From NCBI GenBank assembly GCA_017311315.1, contig CM029669.1:10716390-10780389 (forward strand): a DNA stretch of 64,000 nucleotides. The letters are read 5' to 3'. Every line of letters starts with the position of its first letter. Within the stretch, counting starts at the first letter, position 1. The notes below the pieces were generated by a model. It had not been told where the DNA came from. It ran no database searches and worked only from the letters and a program-made list of their open reading frames with translations. Made by a program: the position numbers and the translations under genes. The stretch comes from Dendrocalamus latiflorus. Lineage: Eukaryota > Streptophyta > Magnoliopsida > Poales > Poaceae. This document shows, one piece after another, positions 45,470 through 57,540 of this stretch.

Positions 45470-46315
45470 CAGAGCAGATGAGGGTGTCGGTGGCGGAGTT
45501 GTTTCGGGGGTTGATGCCGTCGGTTGCGGTGGAGATGCCGGCGGTGAGGAGGTGAAGGAGGCCTGATGCAGGGCGGCCGTGAAGAGCTGCGGCCCGGCGC
45601 AATGGTGGATGACGGCTGCTCGGTCTCGGTGCTGGTGGGCATCGTCGGCGGTTGGCGGTGGATGACGGAGCACTGGAAGTGAAGGTGCGGGGGAGGAGTG
45701 GGTGTCGGCGCCGATCTGGACCGGGAAGCAAGAGGCGGCGGTGGAACGATTTGAGGAGGAGCGGTTGAGGACGGCGGCGCTCGGTGGGAAAGGAGGAGAG
45801 GACGGACGGCCGGAGAGAAGCAGCGGCGGAACTGGTGGAGAAGGGGAGCGGCGGCGGAGGGAGATGGCCGGATGTGGGGTAGATGCAAGGCGGTGGCGTT
45901 GGTGGCGCGCCGGGTGGAGAAGAGAAGCTGGGCACACGGGAGAGCAGCAAAGGGGACCAGGGAAGAGAAGCAAAAGGAGGTTAGGGGAGAGAGCCTGCGG
46001 CGGCCGGCGGTTTGATGTGGAGATGGCGGCGCTCGGTGGTGATGGGAGCTGTAGAGGGAGACGGGTGGTGCGGCGGCGCTGGGTAGTTGGGGGAAGCGAA
46101 GTAGCAAGGCGGCCGGTGGCGAAGGGAGGCGTTGGTGGCCGGTGAAGGGGGCGCGATAGAGGGGGCGGCCGTCGGCGAGATGGCCCGGCCTCGCCGGCGC
46201 CGGAGCAGAAGGAAGGGGAGGAGAAGCAAACGGGGGGCTAGGGCAGAGAAGCAAAATGCCGGGCTCAATCCCTCCACAGGCGGCGGCCGAAAGTTGAATT
46301 GGGGAATTTGGCATT
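45470..46315 (-). other. GC-rich block in the CACTA element
   Basis: A sharply bounded GC-rich stretch. Minus-strand frames are open for up to 311 codons but consist of Pro/Ser/Ala/Leu-rich low-complexity residues with no motif. It is more likely a leader or first-exon region than a defined protein. Confidence 0.4.
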
Positions 46316-46487
46316 TTGCAGTTTGGTCCTCATAGTATCTAGGGTTTACACATAGGTCCTTCTTCCCTTTCATTTCTTCTGTTCTGGCCCTCCGAAACTC
46401 CGATTTCATCGCGAAAAGATCCTACGCGTCCGCGACGACGCGCACAACTGTACGGAGCAGTACCAAAATGCCAAATTTGTCGTTTAT

Positions 46488-46823
46488 GCGCCTCGATCGC
46501 GTCGGCCTGCAGAAAAATATATAAAAATGTAAAATGGTCCATTTCGAGCAATTAAATATACGAAAACTATGTAAATGATAATAAATGGTCTTGAAATGCT
46601 AAAAATAATGGGGTAAAATGACGGATAAATATGTGTAAATATGACGCATGTCAATGCGCCTCGATCGTGCCAGCCTGCTGAAAAATACAGAAAAATGTAA
46701 AATAGTCCATTTCGAGCAATTAAATTTGGAAAAGCGTATAATTGATGATAAATGATCTCGAAATACGAAATATATGAGGTTAAAATGACAGATAATTATA
46801 TATATAAATGACACATGTCAAGC
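46488..46823 (+). repeat. 168-bp diverged tandem duplication
   Basis: Two copies start GCGCCTCGATCG at 46488 and 46656 and share AAAATGTAAAAT(G/A)GTCCATTTCG. They lie in the subterminal part of the CACTA element. Confidence 0.8.
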
Positions 46824-47100
46824 CGGTACGATTTACTGGGCAAGTGGGCCCGTGGATGCTATCGTGGAATATATAAGATTTGTTTTTTATGCACTAAATA
46901 ACTATGACAATGCAATATATTGTCATATAAATTTGTCACAAACATTATGCTTAACTAGTTAATGACGATTTTGGATTGGACTTTATGACGAATAATATAT
47001 TTCTGTCATTAAGTAGGACCGGCTAATGAAAAACGTCATAAACGGAAGCATTTAATGACGGATTGTTCCATTGTCATCACATATTCGTCATAGAAGGCCA

Positions 47101-47116
47101 TGTTTCTTGTAGTGGC
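47101..47116 (-). repeat. CACTA terminal inverted repeat
   Basis: CACTACAAGAAACATG on the minus strand marks the end of the transposon. The next bases (GCT) would be the 3-bp target duplication, but the partner is missing. Confidence 0.75.
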
Positions 47117-47326
47117 TACTCGGCAGGCTCATCCTTAACATACGTCCGTGCCGAGGCTCCGTTCGAAGACGCCCGACCCGCCCAAAAATCCAACGCTTCC
47201 TCGGCCCTTCGCCAGCGCCGAAGACGCCGTCGGGTCGTATGGTCGAAAATCAGCAGCCAGCCCCGGCTGTGTAGCTGCTCGGGACAAGGGGGCAAGAATC
47301 AGAACAGCGGTAAAACAAGTTCGTGT

Positions 47327-47332
47327 TTTATT
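47327..47332 (-). terminator. Polyadenylation signal for the antisense gene
   Basis: AATAAA on the minus strand, about 60 bases past the last conserved coding block. It is a possible 3' end signal for leftward transcription. Confidence 0.4.
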
Positions 47333-47385
47333 CAAGAAAGAAACGGCATCAGGTACAACGCACGCCAACACGCGACAACCTCTCG

Positions 47386-50300
47386 TCACATCTGTGGGTT
47401 CGCAGCGTCCTCTGGGGCCGCAGCGCCATTCTCGTCACACCGCGGGACCTCGTCCAGAAACTGGCCAAGGTTTCCCTCGCCGTGTAAGTTATTCCGCAGC
47501 TCGACTATGGCTGTGGCCTCCCCGCAGTACTCCCATATCCGCTCATGGAAGAACTTCACGGCGCGGCAAACGGCGCGCACGGCACCGGACATTACCCCGC
47601 CTCAAGCGGGCATCTCCAGTCGAGGATCGGCTAGCCCAGCAACATGCTCATAGCCGCGGAGTCGCAGGAGCGCGCATATCAGACACGACGCCACGTAGGC
47701 ACAGTGGTTGCCAAAGGTCGTCGCGGCACCGCGGGCAATGTCGGCCGCGTCTCCGATCCACCGAAGCGACCATGACTGATCCTCGGGCTCGAAGGAGCGT
47801 GCCGGCACTACGGCGACAAGCCCCTTAAGGGTGTCTTCCAGAGCCAGCATAACATCCCAGGCAGCTACCGAAGCGTCGCCCAAGGCTCGGTCCCACTCCG
47901 CGAGAGAGGCGGCAAGCTCGTTGTTCTCCCTCTGCAGCGCAGCGACTTGTTGTAGCAGGCTGTCTCTCTCCGCAGCAGCTTCCTGCCGCACCACTTCGGC
48001 GGTCGACTCCCGCGCCACGGCAACCAGCTCCTCCGTGCGTGTCTTCATCTCCGCACACTCCGCTTCCAAGCGGCGTATACGAGCGTCCTGGGCAGAGCGT
48101 GCCCCAGCGGTTCCCTGCAGCTCCCCTTCGGCAGCCTGCAGCCTACCTTGTAGCGCTCCCTGCTCGCGAGCATGAGCCGCTTGCAGGGCCTGGGCCAGCA
48201 CGAGTGTCTGCACGGCGGAGGGATTAGCAAGCACTAAACGGCTGTGAGTAGGTTAAAAGACAGATGCTTACCCTCACTCCCGACACTTCCAATGTGTCCC
48301 CAAGGTGCCCTGACCCATAGGTCTGCAACGCCTGCTGGCCAATGCTGGCGGCCGCGTCGTCCACAATCCCGCGCCGTGCCCTCAGAGCATCCAATGGAGG
48401 GACGAAGTATGCCGGGCTCGGGCGCGCGGCATGTGTGTCGCCAGCGCCAGGACCCCCGCGCTCAAGGGATGGCTCTTCCTCCGCGATAAGTGCCACTGCG
48501 AGAGGAAGTATAAGATTGTCGCGCAAGACGCGGAAAAGTTGTGTTAAAGGTGTACCGTCATAGCCTACCCTCGGTGGCGGATGGGGGACTTTGCGAAGAC
48601 GCCTCCCTAGCCCCGGGCGGGGCCGCAAAGACTTCGGCCCCAACGGACGGCGTTGACTCACGAGGCTGGGGGACCTCCGAGTCGGGACCTAGCACCAACC
48701 GATCCTGCGCCACGGTCACTGTGGCCCGAGGGGCCAGGAGAGCGCAGGGTAGAGGAACCTCGGTGCTTGAAGCGGAGTCCACAAGCTCCCAACACCGGTC
48801 GCCACGGCGAACCCTCGCGAAGTCCGCTGAAGGGGGGACTGCAGGCGTGGCCGCTTCACTTGAGGGGAAGGTCCCACCTCGGTAACCGCTACAAAAGGAG
48901 CCTCTGCGGCAACAATATCCGCCGAAGGGGTCTTCACAGCTCAACGACAGCGGCCGGGGGCTTCGTCCTCACGACCTCTGTGGGGGGCAACTCCGCCTCG
49001 GCCGCCGCTGTTGGCAAAGGCTGCGCTCCACAAACTCCCGTGGAGGGCAGCCCCGCCACGACCATGGCCGCAGACGAGGACTTCGCACCAGTGCCGCCTG
49101 CCAGCACTACCTCCGCCTTGGCAACTGTCGCGGGCGACGAGACCTCCGCGGCGTGCTCCCCGCCCCTGGCGCCTTCGCCCTCAGTGCCCGTGCCCTCCAA
49201 GTCTGATTCGGCGTACTTCGCTGAATCCGATTCCGGGCTCGCCGCGCCGGCAGGAGCAGCGGCAACCGCCGTACAGGGCGTGGTCACAGGGGTCCGGGTC
49301 CTCTTGCGGGATGACGCTTTTGTCCTCGCGGCACCGTCATCCTGATGTTGCGCGTCAGGAGGGGTGCGATCCGGCACGGGAAGCCCTAAGGCCTCGCACA
49401 CGCGGTTTATCCGCCCCAATCCGGCTTTCGCAGTCGCAGCTGCACAATGCCCGTGCTCTCTGGCGGTGTATGGCAGAAAGCACAGTTACACATAATGCAA
49501 TACGTACGAACGGAGGGGAGGGCACGGTCGAGACTTACGAAGACCAGTCGGCGCGGGCAGCGAGCAAACGGATGGGTGAACGTTATCATCCCGATGTTCC
49601 CCGGCCGTGAAGCGCCAATCGTGGGCGAGCGGCGTCGCACCGTGCATTATGTACTTTTCGGCGAGGCCGTGCATGTTGAAGCGGGCGGTGACCCCCATAA
49701 GTCTTCGCGCCCTCCGCCTATCTTCCTGGTCAAGTGGTAAGCCGGGTGTGGTCTTGAATGCAATCGGCCCGCTTGTGCACTCGAGGCCGCTACCACTCGC
49801 CACACGGTGATAGAACCACCGTCTTGTCCAGTTGGACTCCCATTTCCCTCGGGTTGAGTTCGCAGGGAAGAGCTTTCCACATGACGCTCGCAAAACGAAG
49901 TTGACGCTGCCAAACTTCGACAGCGTCCCGTCCTTCCGCTCCTTCGGTTGGCACCGGGCTTCATGCAGATACGCGAACAACGACGCGCTGGGCCAACACG
50001 CTTCCGAGCGCAGGGCCCAGCTATACACAGCAAGACGAGCCACCGCGTTCGGGGTCAGTTGTGACAACTCCAGCTTGAAGGTCTGCAGCACGTCCCCAAC
50101 AATTGCTGCAGATGGGATGCGGAGTCCGGCTTCGAAGTAGGCGACGAAGACGATTGCCTCCGACTTCTCAGGGCGCGGCTCCGTCTCATCATTGGCGGGC
50201 AGCCGCACCGCTTGGCGGTCCGATAGCCTCCCCTCCCGCAACAGTGACCGGATCGTGTCCTCCGTCACGAGCGTGCGGCCCAACTCGCCGGAGTACGGAC

Positions 50301-50439
50301 CCTGACTCTTCTTCGCCGCCCACCACTTGTCTGCCGCCGCCGGATCGCGCTCCTCGAGTGCGTACTTCACCTCAAGCGACGAGGACCGCCGGCGCACGGC
50401 GCAGCCGCCCACCTGAGCACGCTCGTCGCAAGTCGCCAT
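47386..50439 (-). pseudogene. Tat antisense gene (second copy)
   Basis: The first block (ATG at 50439, open for 317 codons to 49486) carries the PF04195-like domain: I-V-F-V-A-Y-F-E-A-G-L-R-I-P, W-E-S-N-W-T-R-R-W-F-Y, H-G-A-T-P-L. A second block (49419-48934) opens I-N-R-V-C-E-A-L-G-L and is Ala/Pro/Glu-rich with a basic S-R-K-R-T-R. A third (48661-48224) has Y-F-V-P-P-L-D-A-L-R. A fourth (48234-47602) is a long coiled coil (about residues 10-100) followed by F-G-N-H-C-A-Y-V-A-S-C, and the tail (47592-47386) has F-H-E-R-I-W-E ... L-H-G-E-G-N-L. Block order matches 13047-16043. The sharing of C-terminal motifs by two diverged copies argues for past protein-level selection. Introns or small indels separate blocks. 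A TTTAAATACC box lies near 50559-50566. Function unknown. Confidence 0.68.
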
Positions 50440-50558
50440 CGGCGTCTACGGGGAACTCGACGGCAAAAAGGAGCGCAGGAACAGGGCGAGCAAATGCAGG
50501 AGGCGGCGTGAACAACCAGAAAGCGTGTAGAGGAGGCGCAGGCACAATACCACGAGAG

Positions 50559-50569
50559 GTATTTAAAGA
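50559..50569 (-). promoter_or_regulatory. TATA-like box upstream of the antisense gene
   Basis: On the minus strand CTTTAAATACC, about 120 bp upstream of the ATG at 50439. The spacing is similar to the TTTATAAAG box of the first copy. Confidence 0.35.
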
Positions 50570-52654
50570 CCCCTCGTCTCCCATCATCGGTAAGCGCAAA
50601 CGGCAAAGGGCAACCGCCCCCCTCCCACATGTGCGAAGCTGAAGCGCCGCGAGGGCACACGTAGCCCACACATGACCGTGGTCGTACAGAATCCTGTCAC
50701 CGCACGACGCGCCACTAGCATCCCACCGCGTGTCGGCCAGCGCAGGGAATAAATGCATGTCGCACGACCTGACACAGCTTCCAGCGCGTGTCGGTGTGGT
50801 TCTTCGGCCCCCCAACTGGAATAGCCCAAGCGGGGTCTTCGCCGCCCCAACCTTGGCCGCACCAGTCCGAAGGCACACCGCTGCGAAGGCGCCGGTCTAG
50901 ACCATCTAGGAAGAATGTTCGGGGTGCGAGGTATCCCCCACTCCGGCTGCGGCTCCAGCTCCGCCTCAACCCCCCCACACCAATTGGAGCCCCGACCTTG
51001 CCTCCGGCCTTGGCGTCGACATCGGCTCCGACCTTACACCCGGGAAGCAACCTCGCCCCTGATAACGTAGGGCAAGGAGGACTTCGCCATCCCGCACGGG
51101 CGATAACCGCAAACCTGCATAACAAAGGCAACCGAAGACCGGCAAAAAGCACAACCGCTAGCGGCCGGGGACGCGCGTTGGAAGGTGGGCAGCCAGCGCA
51201 CGGCACGCCTGCAGCGCCACGCCACATACCCCGCCCTTTAGGGAAGGGGATAGACCGCTGGCTCGCCGCGTGTGCACCCCGAGTGGACAAGCATGTCAGA
51301 CCACAGCAGCCCGCTCGTGCCAGCCCAGGGGTCGGCGCGATTCCCGGAGCCATTAAGGTGCACTACCGCGGGGTCGCATTCACCCCAGGGAATGCATCGC
51401 CACTGTTTCTGGAGGTAGGGGAACGGCGGCTCTGCCTCCCTGTCTCCGCGCGCGTAGCGCCCTCGGCCTACCCAGCAAGCGTCCGCTCTCCGCGGGCACT
51501 GCCTTGAAGGTAGGGGAACAGCGGCTTTTGAGCACCGTCGCGCCGTCCGCCTTGTAGGCATTGCCTCGGTGGGACGGCACGTCCTCGGCGCCCGACTTCG
51601 CCTCGTAGGCATGGCCTCGGCGGGACGGCATGGTTCCGGCGCAGGACTTCGCCGTCCACCACCAACGTGGCCACGGTCTCGACCTCGGCTTCGGCTTCAA
51701 AAAGCGGACTCGCGCGTAGGGACTCGTCCGTCGGCATTCCCCACATATGGTACAGGCAGGGGTTACGTCACGCCAAGTTTTGGCTTGTTCTCATAAACAG
51801 GCCACCTTCAGTGCATCAACATTCTTTCAAAGTAATGCGGATGGGCTCGATCAGAAACCCCAACTGAAGGTGGGCCTGTCTAGGAGAACAGGGCAAAACC
51901 TTGCCGTTATATGCAGAGATGCAGCGCGAAGCCAGGAAGTGCGACCAATTACCGATAACAGACACTAACCAAGCTCCCAAGAAAAACAGGCCTCCATCAG
52001 TGCATCAACTCCCCCAAGCCGCGTAATGCCACCATGGAATGTGGATGCACTGACGAGGCCCCTTTTAGGGGAGCAGCATCTATCTGAGTGCACAATGCAG
52101 GTACAATGCCGCATCAATACCATATTTATACCTCATCAGCGGGGGAGCCAACCGGCAGAAGTCCAACCGGCAGGAGTCCAACCGGCGGAGGAGCGTCGCA
52201 GCATCGCACCACCACGATGCTTCAAGACCCGTGCCGCGCCAAGCCCGTTCCGCCACGTGGACGGCCAGAAGAAGGAACGTCGCAACGTGGTATGGCCACG
52301 ACCCCTCAAGTCTCGCGCCGCATCAACCAAGCCTCGCTAGGCAGGCTGGCTGTCGCTTATCGTCAAGGGCACTCGACGCCGGAGTCCGCTGTTACCTGAC
52401 GCGCGCGCGACGACTTAGGGGCCTACTTCACCTACCTATGCCGACGCATCTGACTCCGCCAACACCCCCAATCCGCCCGGCGCCATATATTCGTGGCAAG
52501 GCGAACACTACACTTCGACGAACGTTGAAAAAAGCTCACAGGCCGCAGGGACGGAGGGGGCCAAAGGGCTCGGCAACATGGCTTCAGCCCGTGAAGCCCT
52601 TCACCATGAGAGGCTCCTGTTGTAGGGGTGGCCCCTACCTAAACCCAGCAGGCC
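50570..52654. other. Tat 3' region between antisense gene and LTR
   Basis: GC-rich and gene-free. Long open frames here have no motifs and overlap on both strands. At 51500-51660 there are imperfect repeats of GGCATTGCCTCGG/GGCATGGCCTCGG type, and at 52140-52195 three short GTCCAACCGGCAG repeats. A block at 52540-52654 matches 17228-17352 next to the other Tat LTR. Confidence 0.5.
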
Positions 52655-52860
52655 TGTTAGAAGGATGTAAGGCCCAAAATGGGACATGTGTAATGACATG
52701 AGTGCCCCTGAGGGGAACACTCACGTGTAAGGGTATAATTGTAAAAGCGCTCACCATGTGGATATATATATAACACAGGCCATGGGAAAAACGCTAAGCT
52801 ATTTACTCACCTAACTTTCCACTACCATACTCTCTCTCTGTTTGGTCTGTAACCACGACA
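52655..52860 (+). repeat. 3' LTR of the second Tat element
   Basis: 206 bp, starting TGTTAGAAGG and ending CCACGACA. It is similar to 17353-17548, with a TATATATATA run near 52758-52770. Confidence 0.6.
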
Positions 52861-53396
52861 GGTGCCATGAGGGCGCTTTGTAGCCACAAAACATAGTCAA
52901 AAGTAATAGATCAGATCTATTCTAGGAAAAGTTAGTCGGCATCTGTGACATGTTTTTTGAGCATTGTTTTCTTGTGTCTTCGGCGGGGTTCTAACACATC
53001 ATGATCTTGTGTGCCACGAGCTTCATGTCTACGGTTGTCGGTTCAATCCAACGAAGCAGAGTAAGGTGTTGTCTTCAGCATGTTCTTGTTTGAGCAGTCG
53101 AAGTGTTCAAGTGACTGAAGCTTTTGAGTAGAGGGGGATTTTGACCAAGTGCAAAGGCAGTTGTAGCGAGTGGTCGGAGCGCTAGAGTTGTCAAAGCAGT
53201 CGAGTGGTTGAGGTACGGTCGAACGTCAAATGGTCAAAACCTCCATCGAGCACGTGCACACGGTCGAGCGTCTTGCGGTCGAATTCCACATCTGTAAGTT
53301 AGATTGCTTTTCTGCTAGTTTGAGATTTGTTTTCAGGTATTAAAAAGTGGAGGCAATCATTCATCCCTCTCTAATGGTGCCATACGATCCTACACG

Positions 53397-53409
53397 TGGT
53401 ATCAGAGCC
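53397..53409 (+). other. Primer binding site (tRNA-iMet)
   Basis: TGGTATCAGAGCC two bases after the LTR end (...CCTACA). Confidence 0.85.
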
Positions 53410-53457
53410 AAGTTGCAATAGCATTAAATTGAGATCAGTTTTGAGTTAAGCCACTAT

Positions 53458-56400
53458 TTGTCAATGAATCAGACTATCTCTATTAGAAAACATGCATGGA
53501 GGTGTTCCTACAAACGCAAGGTAATGCTATTTGGCAAAAAAGTTGAAAATTCGCATGAAGTGCCTTTTGTCGTTACCATTGAAAATACTGCTAATGTAGA
53601 AGTGAATGCTAAGACTAGAAATATTCTATTGCAGGGTTTAAGTAGAAACGAGTTTGTCAGAATTGCTCATCTTAGATCTGCAAATAAAATTTGGACTACT
53701 CTAATTGATTATCATGAAGGATCAAAGTCTGCTAAAGGTGTGCATTAGAATCAATTCAAAAAGGAGTATTCTAAATTTGAGATGAAACCTAAAGAATCAA
53801 TTGATGCTCTTTTCGATCGCTTCAATAGGATTATTTGTGATTTGCAATCCGTTGGTGTCATATATACTGATTCTAGCAATACTCGACAAAATTTGAATTG
53901 TTTGGATATGTCTGTTTGGAATGTTTTAGTCACTACCATCAATCATTCTATTAGTATGGAAACACTTACCTTGAATGGTCTTTATTCCAAGATGAAAACA
54001 TATCAGATTGATGTTTTGGCCATAGTAAACAAGTCTAATTCTTTGGGTCTGGTGACTAATCAAGCTGACATTTATTCTAGTTCCTCTATTGTTTCTTTGT
54101 CTGCATTGTGCTCAATTTCACATAAACAATCAGAGGAGATTCCACAGGAGCAGCTTGCACTTCTCTCCAACAGGGTAACCAAGGCGATTAATAATATCAT
54201 ATCAAGGTGGAGAGGAGGTCCAATCAAATGCTATGAATGTGGTGAGCAAAACAATCTCAAGATAAATTGCCCCAAACTGAGGAGCAAGGGGTCAAGGAGG
54301 ACAAGGCTCTAACTCATCACTCTCAAGTCAAGATTGATCCAATCAAGGAGTGCAATTATCGTAGGGTGGCCAACAAAATAATTTTAGTACTTGATGAGAT
54401 TGATTTGAGTGATGATGATTCTAGAAGCGACGAGGAGGACAATGACAAGAAGGGGGACTTTACATGAATGTGTTTTATGGGAAATAGTGAAGAGCTTGAC
54501 AATGACAATCTCTACAGTGATCCTGATGAGGTAAAACCTTCTTATGCTGATTTATCTTATTCTGTGCTTAGATTGACAGAGGAACTCAAGAAATATAAAA
54601 CGAAAATTAAAAAAATCATGATTCTGTAGTTGAGAGCTTAAATTATGAAATTTATAGACTTAGAGCTTCTATTCTTGATGATGAATCTTATGAGTCTTGT
54701 CAAGTTCTACATTCCGAGTTGGAGTCTGCTAGAAAAATTAATGCATCAAACTTGGTACAATTTGGTGATGTAACTGCTAAACTTGATGAATTAAAATTGA
54801 CACACGACACTTGTGATGAAAAATTAAAACTTACCAATGATGTAATTGAAAAGCCCGAGTCTAGTTCTTCTGCTCAATCTAAAGCTTGCTTAAAGTGTGA
54901 TTTGCTTCAAGTTAGACTTAACTCATCTCAGGAATCAATCCAACTAATGTTTTATCATGAGACTGTTTCTTGCTCTAATTGTCCTAAGTTTAACACTGAA
55001 TTAGAAGTATTGACTAGACAACTTAATGATTTAGCTAAAAAGGAGAAATTGGTTCAATCTAGTGCTTCTAAGGAGATTGCAAATGAATCTGTTAAGTACT
55101 CATCTTGTCCCACATTGACTAAAGAGAATGAGTACCTTAAGGACACTTTAGAGAGGTTTTCTTTTGGTAAAAAGAATTTGAATATGATCCTAAACAAATC
55201 AAAAACAAGTGTGAAGAATCGTAGTCTAGGATTTAATTTTGTTAAGCATGTCAAGAATAATCCTTCTAAGATTGTTAAGCTTCTTGAACCTGGGAAATTT
55301 GAAGTAGAATCTGAACCAAAATAGATTATCTTTAAATCTGTTGGTATTGCAAAGGAGTTCTTTACCAAAGTGGGTGCTGTGAAGAAGAAAGATATGACTC
55401 CTCATCAAGTCAAGTATCAATGCACTCATTGTAGTAGAGATAGTCATTTGGCTCAATTTTGTTTTTAGAAAGCTAAGAAAGAAAAAGAGATAGGTTAAGA
55501 AAGCATTTTCGAATGGGATCTGTGCAATCTATTTGTCGTCACTTTGCTCCCTCTAATCAGTCTTCTACAGATTCAGGATATTATTGTCTCTTTGCTCTCG
55601 CTAACCAATCATCCACAGGTTGTCGCTCAGCTCTCTCTAATCATCCTTCTGTAGGGTCAGGAGTTTTTGCAACAGGACCGATTAGATCAGCTTTTACCCA
55701 TGGTTGAAACAGCGTGGTCGGATCAACATTACGACCAGTGTTTCGACTAATGTCCTCTACTCACTCAGACTTGTTGAGGGTTAGACCAGCCATGCATACG
55801 TAGTCAGATCGATCTCACATGATCAGATCAGCATGTTCTCGTGGTCAAACCAAAGTGATCGAACAAGATCTTCGACCAGCTAATTCCCATGGTCGGAATA
55901 GAGTGGTGAAACCAAAATTTTGACCAGCATTCCAATGACTAGTGTTTTGACTAGGGATGGCAATCGGGCGCGGCGGGTACGGGTAGTGCTCGCCTGTACC
56001 CACCTGTGACCCCGATTTACGCCCACGGGTATACCCACGAAGGACGACAGGTGAAAAACCTCGTCCATACTCGTCGTCCGCGAGTACCCATCACCCGTGG
56101 GTATACCTGTTTACCCACGAACTAAGAGTCACCATCTGAGAGTTGAACTGATGATAAGTACATATAAGCAACAGCTGTTGCTAGAAAATATAATAGCTAT
56201 CAAAAAAGTTTATAACAATGAATAGAAATTAGGGATATGGAAAAGTTTATAACAATCAATAGTAATTAGAGATATTGCTATGACTGCGCCACTTGTCAAT
56301 CTATGTCACGGGTAAACGGGTGGGGCGGGTACGAGTGGAGCTTATCCATACCCATGCCGTTTACCCGACGGGTAGAGTGTTCCCCCAATTTTCATACCCG

Positions 56401-56690
56401 TGGGTAAAGAAAATATCCCATACCCGGCTCCATTAGGGTATTTACCCATGGGTATACGGGTAAACGAGCACAAGTGCCATCCCTAGTTTCAACCAATGAG
56501 TTGTACTTGATCAGACTAGTTGTCAGTTAGACTAGGTTTATAGAAGTGATCGAACCATCACGTGGTCAGACCGGCTTTTCAACAACTATCTGGATGGAAA
56601 CTTGCTAAGGCTAATTCTTCACTTAAATCTTTGCCATTTCCTGTTGCTTCTCTTGTTCATCGTGTGTCATAGTACTAGATCCCTAAATCT
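53458..56690 (+). pseudogene. gag: SIRE gag (old copy, broken)
   Basis: Fragments at 53458-53748, 53782-54312 and 54719-55324 align in order with the gag at 60921-63863: L-Q-G-L-S-R-N-E-F, F-D-R-F-N-R-I-I-C-D-L, then C-Y-E-C-G-E-Q-N-N where the first zinc knuckle should be (its His replaced by Asn). An extended region with C-x2-C modules follows. A second knuckle, C-T-H-C-S-R-D-S-H-L-A-Q-F-C, lies near 55420-55461. The end of gag is recognisable near 56665-56690 (I-P-K-S) with two stops just before. TAG at 53746-53748 and several frame changes show long decay. Confidence 0.75.
55952..56485 (+). mobile_element. hAT-type MITE (534 bp)
   Basis: The ends are TAGGGATGGCAAT and the inverse ...TGCCATCCCTA. 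It is flanked by 8-bp GTTTTGAC (55944-55951) and GTTTCAAC (56486-56493), an imperfect target duplication of hAT size. Both arms are rich in GGGTA/TACCC motifs that can pair across the element. It encodes nothing and would rely on a hAT transposase in trans. Confidence 0.8.
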
Positions 56691-57540
56691 TATTTCAGTA
56701 ACTCTAGTACTATGAGACCGACACTTTCTGTGATGTAAGACCAGCTAACACGGGGTAGAGAACATGCACATGATTGGGTTCCAGTCTTTTTACATCAACT
56801 TGAGTGGAATATTTGATGGTTCTTCACTCCTTTTAATGGCGTCCAAGAGTTTCATCTACTGGTTAGACCATGTGGAAAAGATGATGTTATCCTACAAGTG
56901 GTCTTTGAGTTCCTTTCTCAGATCGCTCGTTTTGCTCTTTTAACTACTTGTTTCTTCTCAATTTGCTCTTTTGCTGAGTGAGATGGGATTATTTTAAGGG
57001 GGAGCTTGGTGTTTAAATGTTTCAGAAGCTCTGTTTATTATACTTGTCAAATAATACATTAAGTCCAAGTTTTTAAAATCAAATGATTTGTAGTAGAGCT
57101 CTCTATATCATACTTGCTCATATGCTATGTAGTTTTGATCATGACTGATTTTAATAAATTTTCTATATTTGAATTAAAAGTTGACATGGCAGAATACTTT
57201 GACTAGATTAATTATAGAGAGTACTTTGCAATGTTTATCTAAAAGGATTAGCTAGATTGTGAGTCGTATTTTAAATCTTGGCTATGAGGCTAGTCTGTTT
57301 CATATTGTAATCTTTTTATAATTACTCAATTGGCATGTTATTATGGAAAATGCTTCCAGTATGCCATGGTCAAACAAAAAGAAAAGGCACAAAAAGTGTA
57401 TAAATAAATTTGTTAAAATTGCTCTCTTATGTTTAGGGGGAGTTTTCGGGAGTCTTTTGAGCTTTCTACGTTTTCTACAGCGTCTATAGCGTTGAATTTT
57501 TCCTGTCACAAATTCTCTCATTCAAAGAGTTTTTAAGGTG
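56691..57540 (+). other. SIRE 3' untranslated region
   Basis: No gene. Purine runs AAGGGGGAGC (about 56996) and TTAGGGGGAG (about 57433) are candidate polypurine tracts. The part from 57170 matches 20488 onward. Confidence 0.55.

Larger units (their letters stand above)
43652..47116 (-). mobile_element. CACTA (En/Spm) transposon, 5' part, minus strand
   Basis: The right edge at 47101-47116 reads CACTACAAGAAACATG on the minus strand, the classic CACTA terminus. Inside it, 46890-47100 is rich in short inverted TGAC/GTCA motifs typical of CACTA subterminal regions. A probable En/Spm transposase exon lies at 44421-44513 on the same strand, so transcription would run leftward from the right end. 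The left boundary is unknown: the Angela 3' LTR ends at 43651 and no matching inverted terminus was found. The rest (43652-44420, 44514-45470) is AT-rich, intron-like sequence. Confidence 0.6.
47117..52860 (+). mobile_element. 3' half of a second Tat-lineage Ty3 element
   Basis: It contains an antisense gene related to that of the element at 6086-17548 and ends in a related LTR (52655-52860). No gag or pol is present. The left end abuts the CACTA terminus, so the 5' half was lost or lies elsewhere. Its right end sits inside a SIRE LTR; that LTR resumes at 52861, at the point corresponding to about 22908 in the other SIRE copy. Confidence 0.75.

Noticed and set aside
45366..46409. Minus-strand ORFs up to 311 codons
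   Set aside because: Low-complexity Pro/Ser/Leu composition in a GC-rich block, several overlapping frames open on the same strand, no domain.
50715..51507. ORFs of 212 and 239 codons on opposite strands
   Set aside because: Open only because of high GC; no motif, and the first Tat element has no counterpart.
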